This document shows positions 19,218 through 30,092 of a stretch of 64,000 bases of DNA, piece after piece. The position numbers and the translations under genes were made by a program. The stretch covers positions 62,001 through 126,000 of the forward strand of contig NZ_JALRNF010000008.1 of the NCBI RefSeq assembly GCF_030272895.1, read 5' to 3'. Position 1 is the first letter of the stretch. Every line of letters starts with the position of its first letter. The notes beneath the pieces are model-generated. The model made no database searches and had not been told where the DNA came from. It saw nothing but the letters and a program-made list of their open reading frames with translations. This DNA is from Pseudomonas sp. BGr12. Its GTDB lineage: Bacteria > Pseudomonadota > Gammaproteobacteria > Pseudomonadales > Pseudomonadaceae.

Positions 19218-20041
19218 GACAGTCGCCCCAGGCTGATGCGTTCGTGGCCGCCGAGGTCGACACGGCTCTCGATCTGCTCGAAGTCATGAAGGGCGAGCAA
19301 CTCGCGCACGGCGACGGCCTGGTCGTAACCATGTTCGAGCAGCAACCAGCCGCCGGGCTGCAGGTGCGCGGGCGCCTGGCTGATGATGGTGCGCAGGTCG
19401 TCCAGCCCGTCGACGCCGGCCACCAGGGCGCTGCTTGGCTCGAAGCGCACGTCACCGGCGACCAGGTGCGGATCTTCGGCGGCAATGTACGGTGGGTTGC
19501 TGATGATCAGGTCGAAGCGCTCGCCCTCGATGGCACTGAACCAGTGACTGTTGAGTACCTGGACGTTGTCCAACTGCAGGCGCTGGCGGTTGCGCTCGGC
19601 CAGGGCCAAGGCCTCGAGCACGCGATCGACGGCCGTTACCTGCCAGTTCGCCCGCTCGCTGGCCAGGGCCAGGGCAATGGCGCCGGTGCCGGTGCCCAGG
19701 TCCAGCACCCGTACAGGTGAAGGTGGCAGCAGCTCAAGGGCGGTTTCCACCAGCAGTTCGGTGTCCGGGCGCGGAATCAGGGTGTGCGGCGCCACTTCCA
19801 GGTCCAGGTTCCAGAACCCCTGCTGGCCGAGGATATAGGCCACCGGCTCGCCGCTGCGGCGGCGCTGCAGGTAACCGGCGAAGGTCAGCGCCGCTTCGCT
19901 GCTGACAATCCGCTCGGGCCAGGTGTGCAGGTAGCTTCGCGACTTGCCGATGGCCGCGGCCAGCAACAGTTCCACATCCAGACGCGCCGTCGGCGAATCG
20001 GGCAGCTCCGCAGCGCGAAGCAGGCTGGCGATAATCGTCAT
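19211..20041 (-). CDS. prmC: Release factor glutamine methyltransferase
   Basis: A 276-residue SAM-dependent enzyme methylating the Gln of the GGQ motif in peptide release factors. VLDLGTGTGAIALALASE is the SAM site and ISNPPYIAAED the catalytic NPPY. It starts directly after the stop of prfA, its own substrate gene. Confidence 0.96.
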   Translation of the reverse strand: MTIIASLLRAAELPDSPTARLDVELLLAAAIGKSRSYLHTWPERIVSSEAALTFAGYLQRRRSGEPVAYILGQQGFWNLDLEVAPHTLIPRPDTELLVETALELLPPSPVRVLDLGTGTGAIALALASERANWQVTAVDRVLEALALAERNRQRLQLDNVQVLNSHWFSAIEGERFDLIISNPPYIAAEDPHLVAGDVRFEPSSALVAGVDGLDDLRTIISQAPAHLQPGGWLLLEHGYDQAVAVRELLALHDFEQIESRVDLGGHERISLGRLSC

Positions 20042-21124
20042 TTACTCACCCAGTGCAGCCAGTTGGTCAGCCTGATACTCGGCCAGCAGCGGCTCGATCA
20101 CCGCTTCCACGCCACCGGCCAGGACGTCGTCCAGGGAATACAGGGTCAGGTTGATGCGATGATCGGTGACCCGGCCCTGTGGATAGTTATAGGTACGAAT
20201 ACGCTCGGAGCGGTCGCCCGAGCCCACCAGCAGCTTGCGCTCGCTGGCGATGGCGTTCTGCGCGGCGCTGGTCTGCATGTCGTTGAGCTTGGCCGACAGC
20301 CAGGACATGGCCCGCGCCCGGTTCTTGTGCTGGGAACGCTCTTCCTGGCACTCGACCACGATGCCGGTCGGCAAGTGGGTGATACGGATCGCCGAGTCGG
20401 TCTTGTTGACGTGCTGACCACCGGCGCCGGAGGCGCGGTAGGTGTCCACGCGCAGGTCCGCCGGGTTGATCTCGATGGCCACCTGCTCGTCCGGCTCGGG
20501 CAGTACCGCCACGGTGCAGGCCGAGGTGTGGATACGTCCCTGGGATTCGGTTTCCGGCACGCGCTGGACGCGATGGGCGCCAGACTCGAACTTCAGCTTG
20601 CCATAGACGTTCTCGCCTTCGACCCGGGCGATGATTTCCTTGTAGCCGCCATGTTCGCCCTCGTTCTCCGAGAGGATCTCCAGACGCCAGCCACGGCGTT
20701 CGGCATAGCGCGAATACATGCGGAACAGGTCACCGGAAAAGATCGCCGCTTCGTCGCCACCGGTGCCGGCGCGGATTTCCAGGAACACGTTGCGCCCGTC
20801 GTTGGGGTCCTTGGGCAGCAGCATGCGCTGCAGCTGGTTCTCCAGCTCGGCCAGTTGCTCCTTGGCCTCGCGCACTTCTTCCACGGCCATTTCGCGCAGG
20901 TCCGGGTCGCTGTCCTTCAGCAGCGCCTGGGCACCGGCCAGGTCATCCTGCAGCTTGCGCCACTGGGCGTAGGCGGCAGCCACCGGCTCGACCTCGGCGT
21001 ACTCGCGCGAGTAGGCGCGAAAGCGGGTCTGGTCGGAAATGACTTCGGCATCGCCCAGCAGGGCGGTCAATTCCTCGAAACGGTCCTGGAGGGTGTCCAG
21101 CTTATTGAGCAGCGACGCTTTCAT
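20042..21124 (-). CDS. prfA: Peptide chain release factor 1
   Basis: A 360-residue RF1. The GGQ loop is in [15 protein letters not shown] and the codon-recognition tripeptide region in [17 protein letters not shown], with PET in the place of E. coli PAT. It terminates translation at UAA and UAG. Its ATG overlaps the hemA stop by 4 bp (ATGA). Substrate and modifying enzyme are neighbours (prfA-prmC). Confidence 0.97.
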   Translation of the reverse strand: MKASLLNKLDTLQDRFEELTALLGDAEVISDQTRFRAYSREYAEVEPVAAAYAQWRKLQDDLAGAQALLKDSDPDLREMAVEEVREAKEQLAELENQLQRMLLPKDPNDGRNVFLEIRAGTGGDEAAIFSGDLFRMYSRYAERRGWRLEILSENEGEHGGYKEIIARVEGENVYGKLKFESGAHRVQRVPETESQGRIHTSACTVAVLPEPDEQVAIEINPADLRVDTYRASGAGGQHVNKTDSAIRITHLPTGIVVECQEERSQHKNRARAMSWLSAKLNDMQTSAAQNAIASERKLLVGSGDRSERIRTYNYPQGRVTDHRINLTLYSLDDVLAGGVEAVIEPLLAEYQADQLAALGE

Positions 21125-22398
21125 TGCGGGGTTTTATCCGTCGAACCCTCATTGAGGGCAAAGAGTTCCTGAGCCATGGCCAGCGCATCGAGGCGGCCTT
21201 CGGCAGAGAGCTTTTTCAGTTGCACGCTGGGGGCATGCAGCAGTTTGTTGGTCAGGCCACGGGCCAGTTGCACCAGCACGTCCTCGGCACTGCTGCCGTT
21301 GGCCAGCAGGCGCTGGGCCTTTTGCAGTTCTTCATCGCGCAGGCGTTCGCTCTGCTGGCGGTAGGCCTTGAGCACATCCACCGCCGCCAGCTCGCGCAGG
21401 CGCAGCATGAAATCCTCGGCGCCCACCGACACCAGCTCTTCGGCCGCCTGGGCAGCACCCTGGCGGCTCTTGAGGTTCTCGGCGACCACATCGTGCAGGT
21501 CATCGACGGTGTAGAGGTAAACGTCGTCCAGTTCGCCGACTTCCGGTTCGATGTCCCGGGGCACGGCGATATCGACCATGAAGATCGGCTTGTGCCGGCG
21601 CTGCTTCAGGGCGCTTTCCACCGCGCCCTTGCCGAGGATCGGCAACTGGCTGGCGGTGGAGCTGATGACGATGTCGCTGTTGACCAACTCCTGGGGAATG
21701 TCGGACAGCAGCACCGCATGGGCGCCGAACTGTTCGGCCAGGGTGCTGGCCCGCTCCAGGGTCCGGTTGGCCACCACGATGCGCCGCACACCCTGCTCGT
21801 GCAGGTGACGCGCCACCAGGGTGATGGTTTCGCCGGCACCGATCAGCAACGCCTGGCTGCGGCCCAGGTCGCTGAAGATCTGCTTGGCCAGGCTGACCGC
21901 GGCGAAAGCCACCGACACCGGGTTCTCGCCAATGGCGGTGTCGGTGCGCACCTGCTTGGCGGCACTGAACGTGGCCTGGAACAGGCGCCCGAGCAACGGG
22001 CCGATGGTCCCGGCTTCGCGGGCCACGGCGTAGGCCGATTTCATCTGGCCGAGGATCTGCGGCTCGCCCAGCACCAGCGAGTCGAGGCCCGAGGCCACGC
22101 GCATCATGTGCTTGACCGCGTCATGATCCTCGTGGATGTAGGCACTGGCGCGCAGTTCATCGAGGCTCAGCTGGTGGTATTCGGCCAGCCAGCGCAGGAC
22201 GCTCTCTGCCGCCAGGTGGTCCTGCTCTATATAGAGCTCGCTTCGGTTGCAGGTCGACAGGATCGCCGCTTCGCGGCTGGCGGTCAGTCGGCAGAGCTGC
22301 TGCAAGGCGTCTACCAGCTGCTCAGGGGTAAACGCCACGCGCTCGCGTACGTCTACCGAGGCAGTCTTATGGTTGATACCGAGTGCAAGAAAGGCCAT
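21121..22398 (-). CDS. hemA: Glutamyl-tRNA reductase
   Basis: A 425-residue NADPH-dependent enzyme converting glutamyl-tRNA to glutamate-1-semialdehyde, the committed step of tetrapyrrole synthesis. The catalytic Cys is in STCNRSELY and the N-terminal [18 protein letters not shown] is typical. It is the first gene of the operon, divergent from the TPR lipoprotein gene across 176 bp. Confidence 0.97.
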   Translation of the reverse strand: MAFLALGINHKTASVDVRERVAFTPEQLVDALQQLCRLTASREAAILSTCNRSELYIEQDHLAAESVLRWLAEYHQLSLDELRASAYIHEDHDAVKHMMRVASGLDSLVLGEPQILGQMKSAYAVAREAGTIGPLLGRLFQATFSAAKQVRTDTAIGENPVSVAFAAVSLAKQIFSDLGRSQALLIGAGETITLVARHLHEQGVRRIVVANRTLERASTLAEQFGAHAVLLSDIPQELVNSDIVISSTASQLPILGKGAVESALKQRRHKPIFMVDIAVPRDIEPEVGELDDVYLYTVDDLHDVVAENLKSRQGAAQAAEELVSVGAEDFMLRLRELAAVDVLKAYRQQSERLRDEELQKAQRLLANGSSAEDVLVQLARGLTNKLLHAPSVQLKKLSAEGRLDALAMAQELFALNEGSTDKTPQ

Positions 22399-22574
22399 GC
22401 AAGGTCGCTGATTGTGACGTGAAGCCGATAATTGTCCTACTTCGCAGGTTTCAGAACAACCACCGCTCGCTATTGTCTCTATAGTCTACCCCTACCGAGA
22501 CCTTCGCTTATGGGTTTGCCACCGCGCTTGTGTCATGATGATCCGACCGCTGGTAAGTCGCCCAATTCCTCATT

Positions 22575-24302
22575 ATGAATAGATCCTACGCGTTGTTCCT
22601 TGCCGTTGCCCTGCTCCAGGGCTGTCAGATCCTGGCCCCGGAATCCACCGACGCCCAGGCGCCTGCCCTCGATGCCGCGCAAAAGCAGGCGGACAAACCC
22701 GTCGTCTACGGATCGTTCAGCCAGGACACCGTCTACAACCTGCTGACCGCCGAGCTTGCCGGCCAGCGCGATCGCTTCGACATCGCCCTGGACAACTATG
22801 TCAGTGAGGCGATAAAGACCCAGGACCCGGGGATTTCCGAGCGCGCCTACCGCATCGCCGAATACCTGGGCGCCGACCAGGCAGCCCTGGACACCGCACT
22901 GATCTGGGCCCGCAACGATTCCGACAACCTCGATGCGCAACGCGCCGCCGCCATCCAGCTGGCCCGCGGCGGGCGCTATGACGATTCCATGGTCTACATG
23001 GAAAGAGTGCTGCAGGGCAAAGGCGATACCCATTTCGACTTCCTCGCCCTGTCGGCTGCCGAAACCGACCAGGACACCCGCGACGGCCTGCAGAAAAGTT
23101 TCGACCGCCTGCTGAAAAAATACCCCGACAACAGCCAGCTGGTGTTCGGCAAGGCCCTGCTGCTGCAACAGGACGGCAACGCCAAAGAGGCGCTGAGCCT
23201 GCTGGAGGCGCATCCGCCAGAGCAAGGCGAAATCGCCCCGGTGCTGCTGCGCGCACGTCTGCTGCAGGCCGTGGGCCGTGGCGACGAAGCCCTGCCCCTG
23301 CTGCAGAAAACCATCCGCCAGAATCCGGACGACAAGCGCCTGCGCCTGACCTACGCGCGCACGCTGGTGGAGCAGGATCGCCTGGACGACGCCAAGATCG
23401 AGTTCTCCACCCTGGTCCAGCAGTACCCGGAAGACGAGGAGCTGCTCTACTCCCTGGCCCTGATCTGCCTGGAAACCAAGAACTGGGAAGAAGCCGCGGG
23501 CTACCTGAACGACCTGATCGAGCGTGACAGCCACGTCGACGCCGCCCACCTGAACCTGGGCCGTATTCACGAAGCGCGCAACCAGCCGGACCTGGCCCTG
23601 GGCGAGTACGCCCTGGTAGGCCCGGGCAACGACTACCTGCCGGCGCAACTGCGCCAGGCCGACATCCTCATCGCCAATGGCCGCAGCGCCGAGGCCTCGC
23701 GGCGCCTGGCACTGGCCCGCGACACCCAGCCCGACTACGCCATCCAGCTGTACCTGATCGAAGCCGAGGCCTTGGGCAACAACGACAAGGACGCCCAGGC
23801 CCTGCAAGTGCTGGAGAAAGCACTCAAGCAGTACCCGGACGACAACAACCTGCTCTATACCCGCGCCATGCTGGCCGAAAAGCGCAATGACCTGGCCCAG
23901 ATGGAAAAGGACCTGCGCAGCATCATCGCCCGCGAGCCGGAAAACGCCATGGCCCTCAATGCCCTGGGCTACACCCTGGCCGACCGCACCACGCGCTACG
24001 CCGAAGCCAAGGCGCTGATCGACAAGGCCCACCAGATCAACCCGGAAGACCCTGCCGTGCTCGACAGCCTGGGCTGGGTCAACTACCGCATGGGCAACCT
24101 CGACGAAGCCGAGCGCCTGCTGCGCCAGGCCCTGGAGCGTTTCCCCGACCACGAGGTCGCCGCCCACCTGGGTGAAGTGCTGTGGGCCAACGGCAAGCGC
24201 CGCGAAGCCCGGCAAATCTGGGCCAAGGCCTTCGAAGCCCAGCCCGACAGCCAAATCCTGCGCAAGACTGTCCTGCGCCTGACCGGATCCGAGACTCTTT
24301 AA
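22575..24302 (+). CDS. Tetratricopeptide-repeat lipoprotein
   Basis: A 575-residue protein with a lipoprotein signal ([17 protein letters not shown], lipid on Cys17) followed by at least ten TPR-like helical repeats, for example [20 protein letters not shown] at about 485. Gln follows Cys, so outer-membrane targeting is expected. The homologue sits next to lolB across Pseudomonas. TPRs imply a scaffold role; the partner is unknown. The gene ends 4 bp before lolB, so the two are co-transcribed. Confidence 0.88.
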   Translation: MNRSYALFLAVALLQGCQILAPESTDAQAPALDAAQKQADKPVVYGSFSQDTVYNLLTAELAGQRDRFDIALDNYVSEAIKTQDPGISERAYRIAEYLGADQAALDTALIWARNDSDNLDAQRAAAIQLARGGRYDDSMVYMERVLQGKGDTHFDFLALSAAETDQDTRDGLQKSFDRLLKKYPDNSQLVFGKALLLQQDGNAKEALSLLEAHPPEQGEIAPVLLRARLLQAVGRGDEALPLLQKTIRQNPDDKRLRLTYARTLVEQDRLDDAKIEFSTLVQQYPEDEELLYSLALICLETKNWEEAAGYLNDLIERDSHVDAAHLNLGRIHEARNQPDLALGEYALVGPGNDYLPAQLRQADILIANGRSAEASRRLALARDTQPDYAIQLYLIEAEALGNNDKDAQALQVLEKALKQYPDDNNLLYTRAMLAEKRNDLAQMEKDLRSIIAREPENAMALNALGYTLADRTTRYAEAKALIDKAHQINPEDPAVLDSLGWVNYRMGNLDEAERLLRQALERFPDHEVAAHLGEVLWANGKRREARQIWAKAFEAQPDSQILRKTVLRLTGSETL

Positions 24303-24306
24303 CGCC

Positions 24307-24924
24307 ATGTTCTTGCGCCATCTCATCACCTTCAGCCTGATCGCCCTGCTCGCCGGTTGTGCCGGTTTCGGCTCCCGTGAAGCCCTCCAGGGCCAGGGCA
24401 ACCCGCAACTGTGGCGCGAGCACAAGCAACAGCTGAGCAGCCTCGACGGCTGGCAGATCAACGGCAAGGTCGGCATTCGCGCACCGAAAGACTCCGGCAG
24501 CGGCACCCTGTTCTGGCTGCAGCGCCAGGATTACTACGACATTCGCCTGTCCGGCCCGCTGGGCCGTGGTGCGGCGCGCCTGACCGGACGCCCGGGTGGC
24601 GTGACCCTGGAGGTCGCCAACCAGGGCCGTTATGAAGCAGAAAGCCCCGAAGCCCTGCTCGAAGAGCAACTGGGCTGGCAATTGCCGGTCTCGCACCTGG
24701 TCTGGTGGGTGCGCGGCTTGCCCGCTCCCGACAGCAAGAGCCAGCTGACCCTGGGCAACGACAGCCGCCTGACCCGCCTCAAGCAGGACGGCTGGGACGT
24801 GCAGTACCTGAGCTACACCGAGCAGAACGGCTACTGGCTGCCCGAACGTCTCAAGCTGCACGGCCAGAACATCGACGTGACCCTGGTGGTCAAGGACTGG
24901 CAGCCGCGCCAGCTGGGGCACTGA
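24307..24924 (+). CDS. lolB: Outer-membrane lipoprotein receptor
   Basis: A 205-residue lipoprotein (LIALLAGC, lipid on Cys18) that accepts lipoproteins from LolA and inserts them into the outer membrane. The LolB fold elements [20 protein letters not shown] and [20 protein letters not shown] are clear. It lies between the TPR lipoprotein gene (4-bp gap) and ispE (1-bp gap). Confidence 0.94.
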   Translation: MFLRHLITFSLIALLAGCAGFGSREALQGQGNPQLWREHKQQLSSLDGWQINGKVGIRAPKDSGSGTLFWLQRQDYYDIRLSGPLGRGAARLTGRPGGVTLEVANQGRYEAESPEALLEEQLGWQLPVSHLVWWVRGLPAPDSKSQLTLGNDSRLTRLKQDGWDVQYLSYTEQNGYWLPERLKLHGQNIDVTLVVKDWQPRQLGH

Positions 24925-24925
24925 C

Positions 24926-25771
24926 ATGAGCCGACTGACCCTGCCCGCCCCGGCCAAGCTCAACCTGATGCTGCATATCCTCGGGCGCCGCGCCGATGGC
25001 TACCACCTGCTGGAAACGCTGTTCCAGTTCCTCGACTACGGCGATGAACTCACCTTCGCCGTGCGCGAAGATGGCGAAATCCGCCTGCAAACCGAGATCG
25101 ACGGCGTCCCCCATGACAGCAACCTGATCGTCAAGGCGGCGCGCAAACTACAGGCCTTGAGCGGCTGCAGCCAAGGTGCCGACATCTGGCTGAAGAAAGT
25201 CCTGCCCATGGGCGGCGGCATCGGTGGCGGCAGCTCGGATGCCGCCACCACCCTGCTCGGCCTCAATCACCTGTGGAAACTCGGCTGCAGCGAAGACCAG
25301 CTGGCTGAACTGGGCCTGAGTCTGGGCGCCGACGTGCCGGTGTTCGTGCGCGGCCACGCAGCCTTCGCCGAGGGTGTCGGCGAAATCCTCACCCCCGCCG
25401 ACCCGGAAGAACCCTGGTACGTCGTGCTGGTGCCACAAGTCTCTGTTAGTACAGCAGAAATTTTTTCGCATCCGCAGTTGACACGTGATTCTTTGCCCCT
25501 TAAGATGCGCCCCGTTCCCAAGGGAAACAGTCGAAATGACTGCCAACCAGTGGTAGAGCAGAGTTATCCAGAAGTACGTAACTCGTTGAATTTGCTTGGC
25601 AAATTCACAGATGCTCGACTCACTGGAACTGGAAGTTGTGTGTTTGGGGCCTTCCCAAGCAAAGCTGAAGCTGATAAAGTTTTGGCCCTTCTTGCAGAGA
25701 CCCAATCAGGGTTTGTAGCCAAGGGTAGCAACATCTCGATGTTGCATCGATCGCTACAGAGCCTGCTCTAG
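24926..25771 (+). CDS. ispE: 4-diphosphocytidyl-2-C-methyl-D-erythritol kinase
   Basis: A 281-residue GHMP kinase of the MEP isoprenoid pathway. The ATP loop [18 protein letters not shown] lies at about 93-110, and [18 protein letters not shown] is the C-terminal GHMP motif. The protein is full length and intact, but from about 25441 onward codon use changes abruptly from GC-rich to AT-rich while the amino-acid sequence stays conserved. tRNA-Gln follows 34 bp later. Confidence 0.96.
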   Translation: MSRLTLPAPAKLNLMLHILGRRADGYHLLETLFQFLDYGDELTFAVREDGEIRLQTEIDGVPHDSNLIVKAARKLQALSGCSQGADIWLKKVLPMGGGIGGGSSDAATTLLGLNHLWKLGCSEDQLAELGLSLGADVPVFVRGHAAFAEGVGEILTPADPEEPWYVVLVPQVSVSTAEIFSHPQLTRDSLPLKMRPVPKGNSRNDCQPVVEQSYPEVRNSLNLLGKFTDARLTGTGSCVFGAFPSKAEADKVLALLAETQSGFVAKGSNISMLHRSLQSLL

Positions 25772-25805
25772 GAATCGAGTACAAGGTGCTCGCAGCAACA
25801 GATAC

Positions 25806-25880
25806 AGGGGCGTCGCCAAGCGGTAAGGCAGCAGGTTTTGATCCTGCCATGCGTTGGTTCGAATCCAGCCGCCCCTGCCA
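25806..25880 (+). tRNA. tRNA-Gln (anticodon TTG)
   Basis: A 75-nt cloverleaf: acceptor AGGGGCG pairs with CGCCCCT, the anticodon arm GCAGG/CCTGC encloses TTG at 25838-25840, the T arm contains GGTTCGAATCC, and CCA is encoded (25878-25880). It lies between ispE and prs. Confidence 0.97.
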
Positions 25881-25928
25881 TTTTCCTTATACTCATCCAG
25901 GTATACCCTCAGCCTTCAGGTACTGCGC

Positions 25929-26870
25929 GTGTCCAAGATGATGGTCTTTACGGGGAACGCTAACCCCGATCTGGCTCGGCGTGTCGTACGTCAGCTGCAT
26001 ATCCCTCTCGGTGACGTCTCTGTCGGTAAGTTTTCCGACGGCGAAATCAGCACTGAGATCAATGAAAATGTTCGCGGTAAAGACGTTTTCATTATTCAGC
26101 CGACTTGTGCGCCAACCAACGATAATCTGATGGAACTGGTAGTGATGGCCGATGCCTTCCGCCGCTCCTCAGCGTCCCGAATCACTGCCGTGATTCCTTA
26201 CTTCGGATATGCCCGCCAGGATCGCCGTCCGCGTTCGGCGCGTGTTGCCATCAGCGCCAAAGTCGTCGCTGACATGCTCACCGTCGTCGGTATCGACCGT
26301 GTTCTCACCGTCGACCTGCACGCTGACCAGATCCAGGGTTTCTTCGATATTCCGGTAGATAACATCTACGGCTCCCCCGTTCTGGTGGATGACATCGAAG
26401 ACCAGCGTTTCGAGAACCTCATGATCGTGTCCCCGGACATCGGCGGCGTCGTGCGTGCACGTGCTGTTGCCAAGTCCCTGGGCGTCGACCTGGGTATCAT
26501 CGACAAACGCCGTGAAAAGGCCAATCACTCCGAAGTGATGCATATCATCGGCGACGTCGAAGGACGTACCTGTATTCTCGTCGACGACATGGTCGACACC
26601 GCCGGCACCCTGTGCCACGCGGCCAAGGCCCTGAAAGAACACGGCGCTGCCAAGGTTTACGCCTACTGCACGCACCCTGTCCTGTCGGGTCGGGCGATCG
26701 AGAATATCGAGAACTCCGTGCTGGACGAGCTGGTGGTGACCAACACCATCCCGCTGTCGGCCGCTGCACAAGCCTGTGACCGTATCCGCCAACTGGATAT
26801 CGCACCGGTCGTCGCTGAAGCGGTTCGCCGCATCAGCAACGAAGAATCGATCAGCGCGATGTTCCGCTAA
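25929..26870 (+). CDS. prs: Ribose-phosphate pyrophosphokinase
   Basis: A 313-residue enzyme forming PRPP from ribose-5-phosphate and ATP, which feeds the phosphoribosyltransferases in this window (upp, hpt). The PRPP/ribose-5-P loop [14 protein letters not shown] and the ATP flap [18 protein letters not shown] are present. A GTG start at 25929 ([10 protein letters not shown]) gives exactly the 313-residue family length; upstream codons fall in the tRNA-Gln and are rejected. Codon use is less GC-biased than neighbours, typical of highly expressed genes. Confidence 0.96.
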   Translation: MSKMMVFTGNANPDLARRVVRQLHIPLGDVSVGKFSDGEISTEINENVRGKDVFIIQPTCAPTNDNLMELVVMADAFRRSSASRITAVIPYFGYARQDRRPRSARVAISAKVVADMLTVVGIDRVLTVDLHADQIQGFFDIPVDNIYGSPVLVDDIEDQRFENLMIVSPDIGGVVRARAVAKSLGVDLGIIDKRREKANHSEVMHIIGDVEGRTCILVDDMVDTAGTLCHAAKALKEHGAAKVYAYCTHPVLSGRAIENIENSVLDELVVTNTIPLSAAAQACDRIRQLDIAPVVAEAVRRISNEESISAMFR

Positions 26871-26907
26871 GGGCTCGGCCCTGGCGAACACCACGTTGAC
26901 GTAAAGC

Positions 26908-26946
26908 GCCCCGCCCCAACACCTGTTGTTGGGGCGGGGCTTTTTT
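26908..26946 (+). terminator. Rho-independent terminator of prs
   Basis: A 14-bp perfect stem (GCCCCGCCCCAACA and complement) with a 5-nt loop followed by six T, 37 bp after the prs stop. It separates prs from rplY. Confidence 0.93.
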
Positions 26947-27009
26947 GCCCATCCCGCTTTGGCGCTGGTCGCAAACGCCACTCGGGAATGGCTATTTTGG
27001 AGATGTAAA

Positions 27010-27609
27010 ATGACTGATTTCATCCTGAACGCCCAAGCGCGTACCGACCTGGGGAAAGGTGCGAGCCGCCGCCTGCGTCGTCTCGCCTCCAGCATCCCTG
27101 CCGTTGTTTACGGTGGTGACAAAGAAGCGCAATCCCTGACCATCGTGGCCAAGGAAATCGCCAAGCTGTTCGAAAACGAAGCTGCTTTCAGCCACGTCAT
27201 CGAACTGAACGTTGACGGCGTCAAGCAGAACGTCGTTGTCAAAGCGATGCAGCGTCACCCGTCCAAAGGCATCATCCTGCACGCTGACTTCGTCCGCGTT
27301 GTAGCTGGCCAGAAACTGACCGCCAAAGTCCCAGTGCACTTCGTCAACGAAGAAGCTCCGGTCAAGAAAGGCGGCGAGATCTCCCACGTCGTTTCCGAGA
27401 TCGAAGTTTCCTGCGAAGCCAAGGACCTGCCTGAGTTCATCGAAGTCGACCTGGCCAACGCCGAAGTCGGCACCATCGTTCACCTGTCGGACCTGAAAGC
27501 TCCGAAAGGCGTCGAGTTCGTCGCTCTGGCTCACGGTAACGACCTGGCTGTTGCCAACGTTCACGCTCCGCGTGTTGCGCCTGAAGCTGCAGAAGGCGCT
27601 GCCGAGTAA
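27010..27609 (+). CDS. rplY: 50S ribosomal protein L25 (Ctc type)
   Basis: A 199-residue long-form L25 binding 5S rRNA. The N-terminal domain [20 protein letters not shown] continues into the TL5/Ctc beta domain ([20 protein letters not shown]), and the C-terminal tail is Ala/Glu-rich. The start is ATG 27010 behind GGAGATGTAAA; the upstream open frame to 26926 includes the terminator tail. High-expression codon use. Confidence 0.96.
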   Translation: MTDFILNAQARTDLGKGASRRLRRLASSIPAVVYGGDKEAQSLTIVAKEIAKLFENEAAFSHVIELNVDGVKQNVVVKAMQRHPSKGIILHADFVRVVAGQKLTAKVPVHFVNEEAPVKKGGEISHVVSEIEVSCEAKDLPEFIEVDLANAEVGTIVHLSDLKAPKGVEFVALAHGNDLAVANVHAPRVAPEAAEGAAE

Positions 27610-27634
27610 TCTACTCAGCACGCCGGCGTTGATC

Positions 27635-27661
27635 GGGTTACAGTGCCCCGCACTGTAACCC
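27635..27661. promoter_or_regulatory. Perfect hairpin between rplY and pth
   Basis: GGGTTACAGTG and CACTGTAACCC form an 11-bp perfect stem with a 5-nt loop. There is no T-tract, so it is more likely an attenuator or an mRNA-processing or stability element within the rplY-pth-ychF transcript than a terminator. Confidence 0.55.
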
Positions 27662-27685
27662 CAACTCCAAGGAAGAGCCCCTGAC

Positions 27686-28270
27686 GTGACCGCCATTCAA
27701 CTGATCGTCGGCCTGGGAAACCCCGGCCCCGAATACGAACAGACCCGGCATAACGCAGGGGCTCTTTTCGTAGAACGCATCGCCAGCGCCCAGCGCGTCA
27801 ACCTGACCGCTGACCGCAAGTATTTCGGCCTGACGGCTAAATTCAGCCATCAGGGCAACGACGTTCGTCTGCTGATCCCGACCACCTACATGAACCGCAG
27901 CGGCCAGGCCGTTGCCGCACTGGCCAATTTCTTCCGTATCGAGCCAGATGCCATCCTGGTGGCCCACGACGAACTCGACCTGCCCCCGGGCGTCGCCAAA
28001 CTCAAGAAGGGTGGCGGCCATGGTGGGCATAACGGCCTGCGCGACATCATCGCGCAGCTCGGCAACAAGAACGACTTTCACCGTCTGCGGCTTGGCATCG
28101 GCCACCCGGGTGACAGCAGCAGGGTCTCCGGTTTCGTCCTGGGCAAGGCGCCACGCGCCGAGCAGGAAAAGCTGGACGCCAGTATCGATTTTGCCCTCGG
28201 CGTGCTGCCGGATATCCTCGCCGGCGATTGGACGCGTGCGATGAGAGAGCTGCACAGCCAGAAGGCCTGA
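27686..28270 (+). CDS. pth: Peptidyl-tRNA hydrolase
   Basis: A 194-residue enzyme releasing tRNA from prematurely dropped peptidyl-t[21 protein letters not shown] contains the catalytic His, with Asp in [10 protein letters not shown] and the substrate-binding [13 protein letters not shown]. The start is GTG at 27686 with AAGGAAGAG upstream. It is followed 22 bp later by ychF, the classical pth-ychF pair. Confidence 0.96.
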   Translation: MTAIQLIVGLGNPGPEYEQTRHNAGALFVERIASAQRVNLTADRKYFGLTAKFSHQGNDVRLLIPTTYMNRSGQAVAALANFFRIEPDAILVAHDELDLPPGVAKLKKGGGHGGHNGLRDIIAQLGNKNDFHRLRLGIGHPGDSSRVSGFVLGKAPRAEQEKLDASIDFALGVLPDILAGDWTRAMRELHSQKA

Positions 28271-28292
28271 CTCTTTAGAAGAGGGATTCACC

Positions 28293-29393
28293 ATGGGTTT
28301 CAATTGCGGCATCGTCGGTCTGCCCAACGTCGGCAAGTCCACCCTGTTCAACGCCTTGACCAAATCCGGTATCGCAGCGGAGAACTTCCCCTTCTGCACC
28401 ATCGAGCCGAACAGCGGCATCGTGCCGATGCCCGATGCCCGCCTGGATGCCCTGGCAGAAATCGTCAAGCCGAACCGCATCCTGCCGACCACCATGGAAT
28501 TCGTCGACATCGCAGGCCTGGTTGCCGGTGCCTCCAAGGGTGAAGGCCTGGGCAACAAGTTCCTCGCCAACATCCGCGAGACCGACGCCATCGCCCACGT
28601 GGTGCGCTGCTTCGAAGACGAGAACGTGATCCACGTCTCCAACAGCGTCGACCCCAAGCGCGACATCGAGATCATCGACCTGGAACTGATCTTCGCCGAC
28701 CTCGACAGCTGCGAAAAGCAACTGCAGAAAGTGGCGCGCAACGCCAAGGGCGGTGACAAGGACGCCCTGGCCCAGAAGGCGATCCTGGAAAAACTGATTC
28801 CGCACTTCACCGAAGGCAAGCCTGCGCGCAGCCTGATGAAAGACATGGCCGCCGACGAAAAGGCGCTGATCCGTGGCTTCCACCTGCTGACCAGCAAGCC
28901 GGTGATGTACATCGCCAACGTCGCTGAAGACGGCTTCGACAACAACCCGCACCTGGACGTGGTCCGCGCCATTGCCGAAGAAGAAGGCGCAGTCGTGGTG
29001 CCGGTGTGCAACAAGATCGAAGCGGAAATCGCCGAGCTCGACGAAGGCGAAGAGAAGGACATGTTCCTCGAGGCCCTGGGCCTGGAAGAGCCTGGCCTGA
29101 ACCGCGTGATCCGTGCCGGTTATGGCCTGCTCAACCTGCAGACCTACTTCACCGCAGGTGTTCAGGAAGTCCGCGCCTGGACCGTACGCGTCGGTGCTAC
29201 CGCACCACAAGCCGCTGGCGTGATCCACACCGACTTCGAGAAAGGCTTCATCCGTGCCGAAGTGGTCGCCTATGACGACTTCATCCAGTACAAGGGTGAA
29301 GGCGGCGCGAAAGAAGCCGGTAAATGGCGCCTGGAAGGCAAGGACTACATCGTCAAGGACGGCGACGTGATGCACTTCCGCTTCAACGTCTGA
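28293..29393 (+). CDS. ychF: Ribosome-binding ATPase YchF
   Basis: A 366-residue Obg-family P-loop protein that hydrolyses ATP rather than GTP and binds the ribosome. The Walker [16 protein letters not shown] is at residues 8-22, and the [20 protein letters not shown] switch region and a C-terminal TGS domain (from about 280) are present. AAGAGG precedes ATG 28293. A strong terminator follows. Confidence 0.96.
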   Translation: MGFNCGIVGLPNVGKSTLFNALTKSGIAAENFPFCTIEPNSGIVPMPDARLDALAEIVKPNRILPTTMEFVDIAGLVAGASKGEGLGNKFLANIRETDAIAHVVRCFEDENVIHVSNSVDPKRDIEIIDLELIFADLDSCEKQLQKVARNAKGGDKDALAQKAILEKLIPHFTEGKPARSLMKDMAADEKALIRGFHLLTSKPVMYIANVAEDGFDNNPHLDVVRAIAEEEGAVVVPVCNKIEAEIAELDEGEEKDMFLEALGLEEPGLNRVIRAGYGLLNLQTYFTAGVQEVRAWTVRVGATAPQAAGVIHTDFEKGFIRAEVVAYDDFIQYKGEGGAKEAGKWRLEGKDYIVKDGDVMHFRFNV

Positions 29394-29408
29394 TACCGCT
29401 CAGATGAC

Positions 29409-29446
29409 AAAAACCCCTTGAGACGCTCGTCTCAAGGGGTTTTTTA
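29409..29446 (+). terminator. Rho-independent terminator of pth-ychF
   Basis: AAAACCCCTTGAGAC pairs with GTCTCAAGGGGTTTT around a 4-nt loop, ending in a run of T, 15 bp after the ychF stop. Confidence 0.93.
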
Positions 29447-29601
29447 TTTCCAGCACCGATGACGCAGGCAGGGTCTGCGCTGCACGCCTTGGCCTATGTT
29501 CAGAAAATGCTGAACTGATTATTTACCGCCAGCGATTCTTCCTGCCACCGCCCCTCACCAGAATCGCCCCACCATAATCACAATAATAGTGAGGCCCCCT
29601 C

Positions 29602-29997
29602 GTGGAGCACCTTCCCCTGGACCAGGTGCGGCAGGCTGCCGCCGACCTCGTCGACGCCTTCGCCAGCAACGACACCGCACGCTACTTCGCCTGTTTCAGC
29701 GAAGACGCCAGCTTTCTCTTCCACACCCTGCCCCAGCCCCTGCATTCGCGCCTCGCCTATGAGCAGGTGTGGCAGCAATGGCAGGCCGAAGGCTTTGCCG
29801 TTCTCGGCTGCCGTTCCAGCAATGCCACGGTGAGCCTGCACGGCGACGTGGCGATCTTCATGCACGATGTGGCCACGCACATTCGCCTGGCCGGCGAAGA
29901 GCACCAGCTCGAAGAACGGGAAACCATCATCTTCCGCCAGCACGCCGGTCGCTGGCTGGCCTGTCACGAGCACCTGTCGGTCGCCAGCCCTGCCTGA
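29602..29997 (+). CDS. NTF2-like (SnoaL-type) fold protein
   Basis: A 131-residue protein with the layout of the nuclear-transport-factor-2-like superfamily: N-terminal helix QVRQAAADLVDAFASNDTAR, then FSEDASFLFHT and a C-terminal sheet ending GRWLACHEHLSV. Such proteins are enzymes or ligand-binding subunits; none can be assigned. The start is GTG 29602 with GAGG upstream. It lies 95 bp before the NCS1 permease gene and may belong to its transcript. Confidence 0.75.
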   Translation: MEHLPLDQVRQAAADLVDAFASNDTARYFACFSEDASFLFHTLPQPLHSRLAYEQVWQQWQAEGFAVLGCRSSNATVSLHGDVAIFMHDVATHIRLAGEEHQLEERETIIFRQHAGRWLACHEHLSVASPA

Positions 29998-30092
29998 TCC
30001 TTTTACGCGGCCCTGCCGCCCCTGCCAACGCCCCCTAAAAAACGGTCCACCCCCTGGGTGAAGACCTACAACAACAGCGCTGGAGCCCTACG

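Noticed and set aside
22533..24506. A 657-codon open frame antisense to the TPR lipoprotein gene
   Set aside because: It mirrors a strong GC-rich gene, is Gln/Val/Gly-rich without domains, and has no ribosome site. The same applies to the other long antisense frames (for example at 549-1808, 3950-5593, 30066-31613 and 54343-55881).
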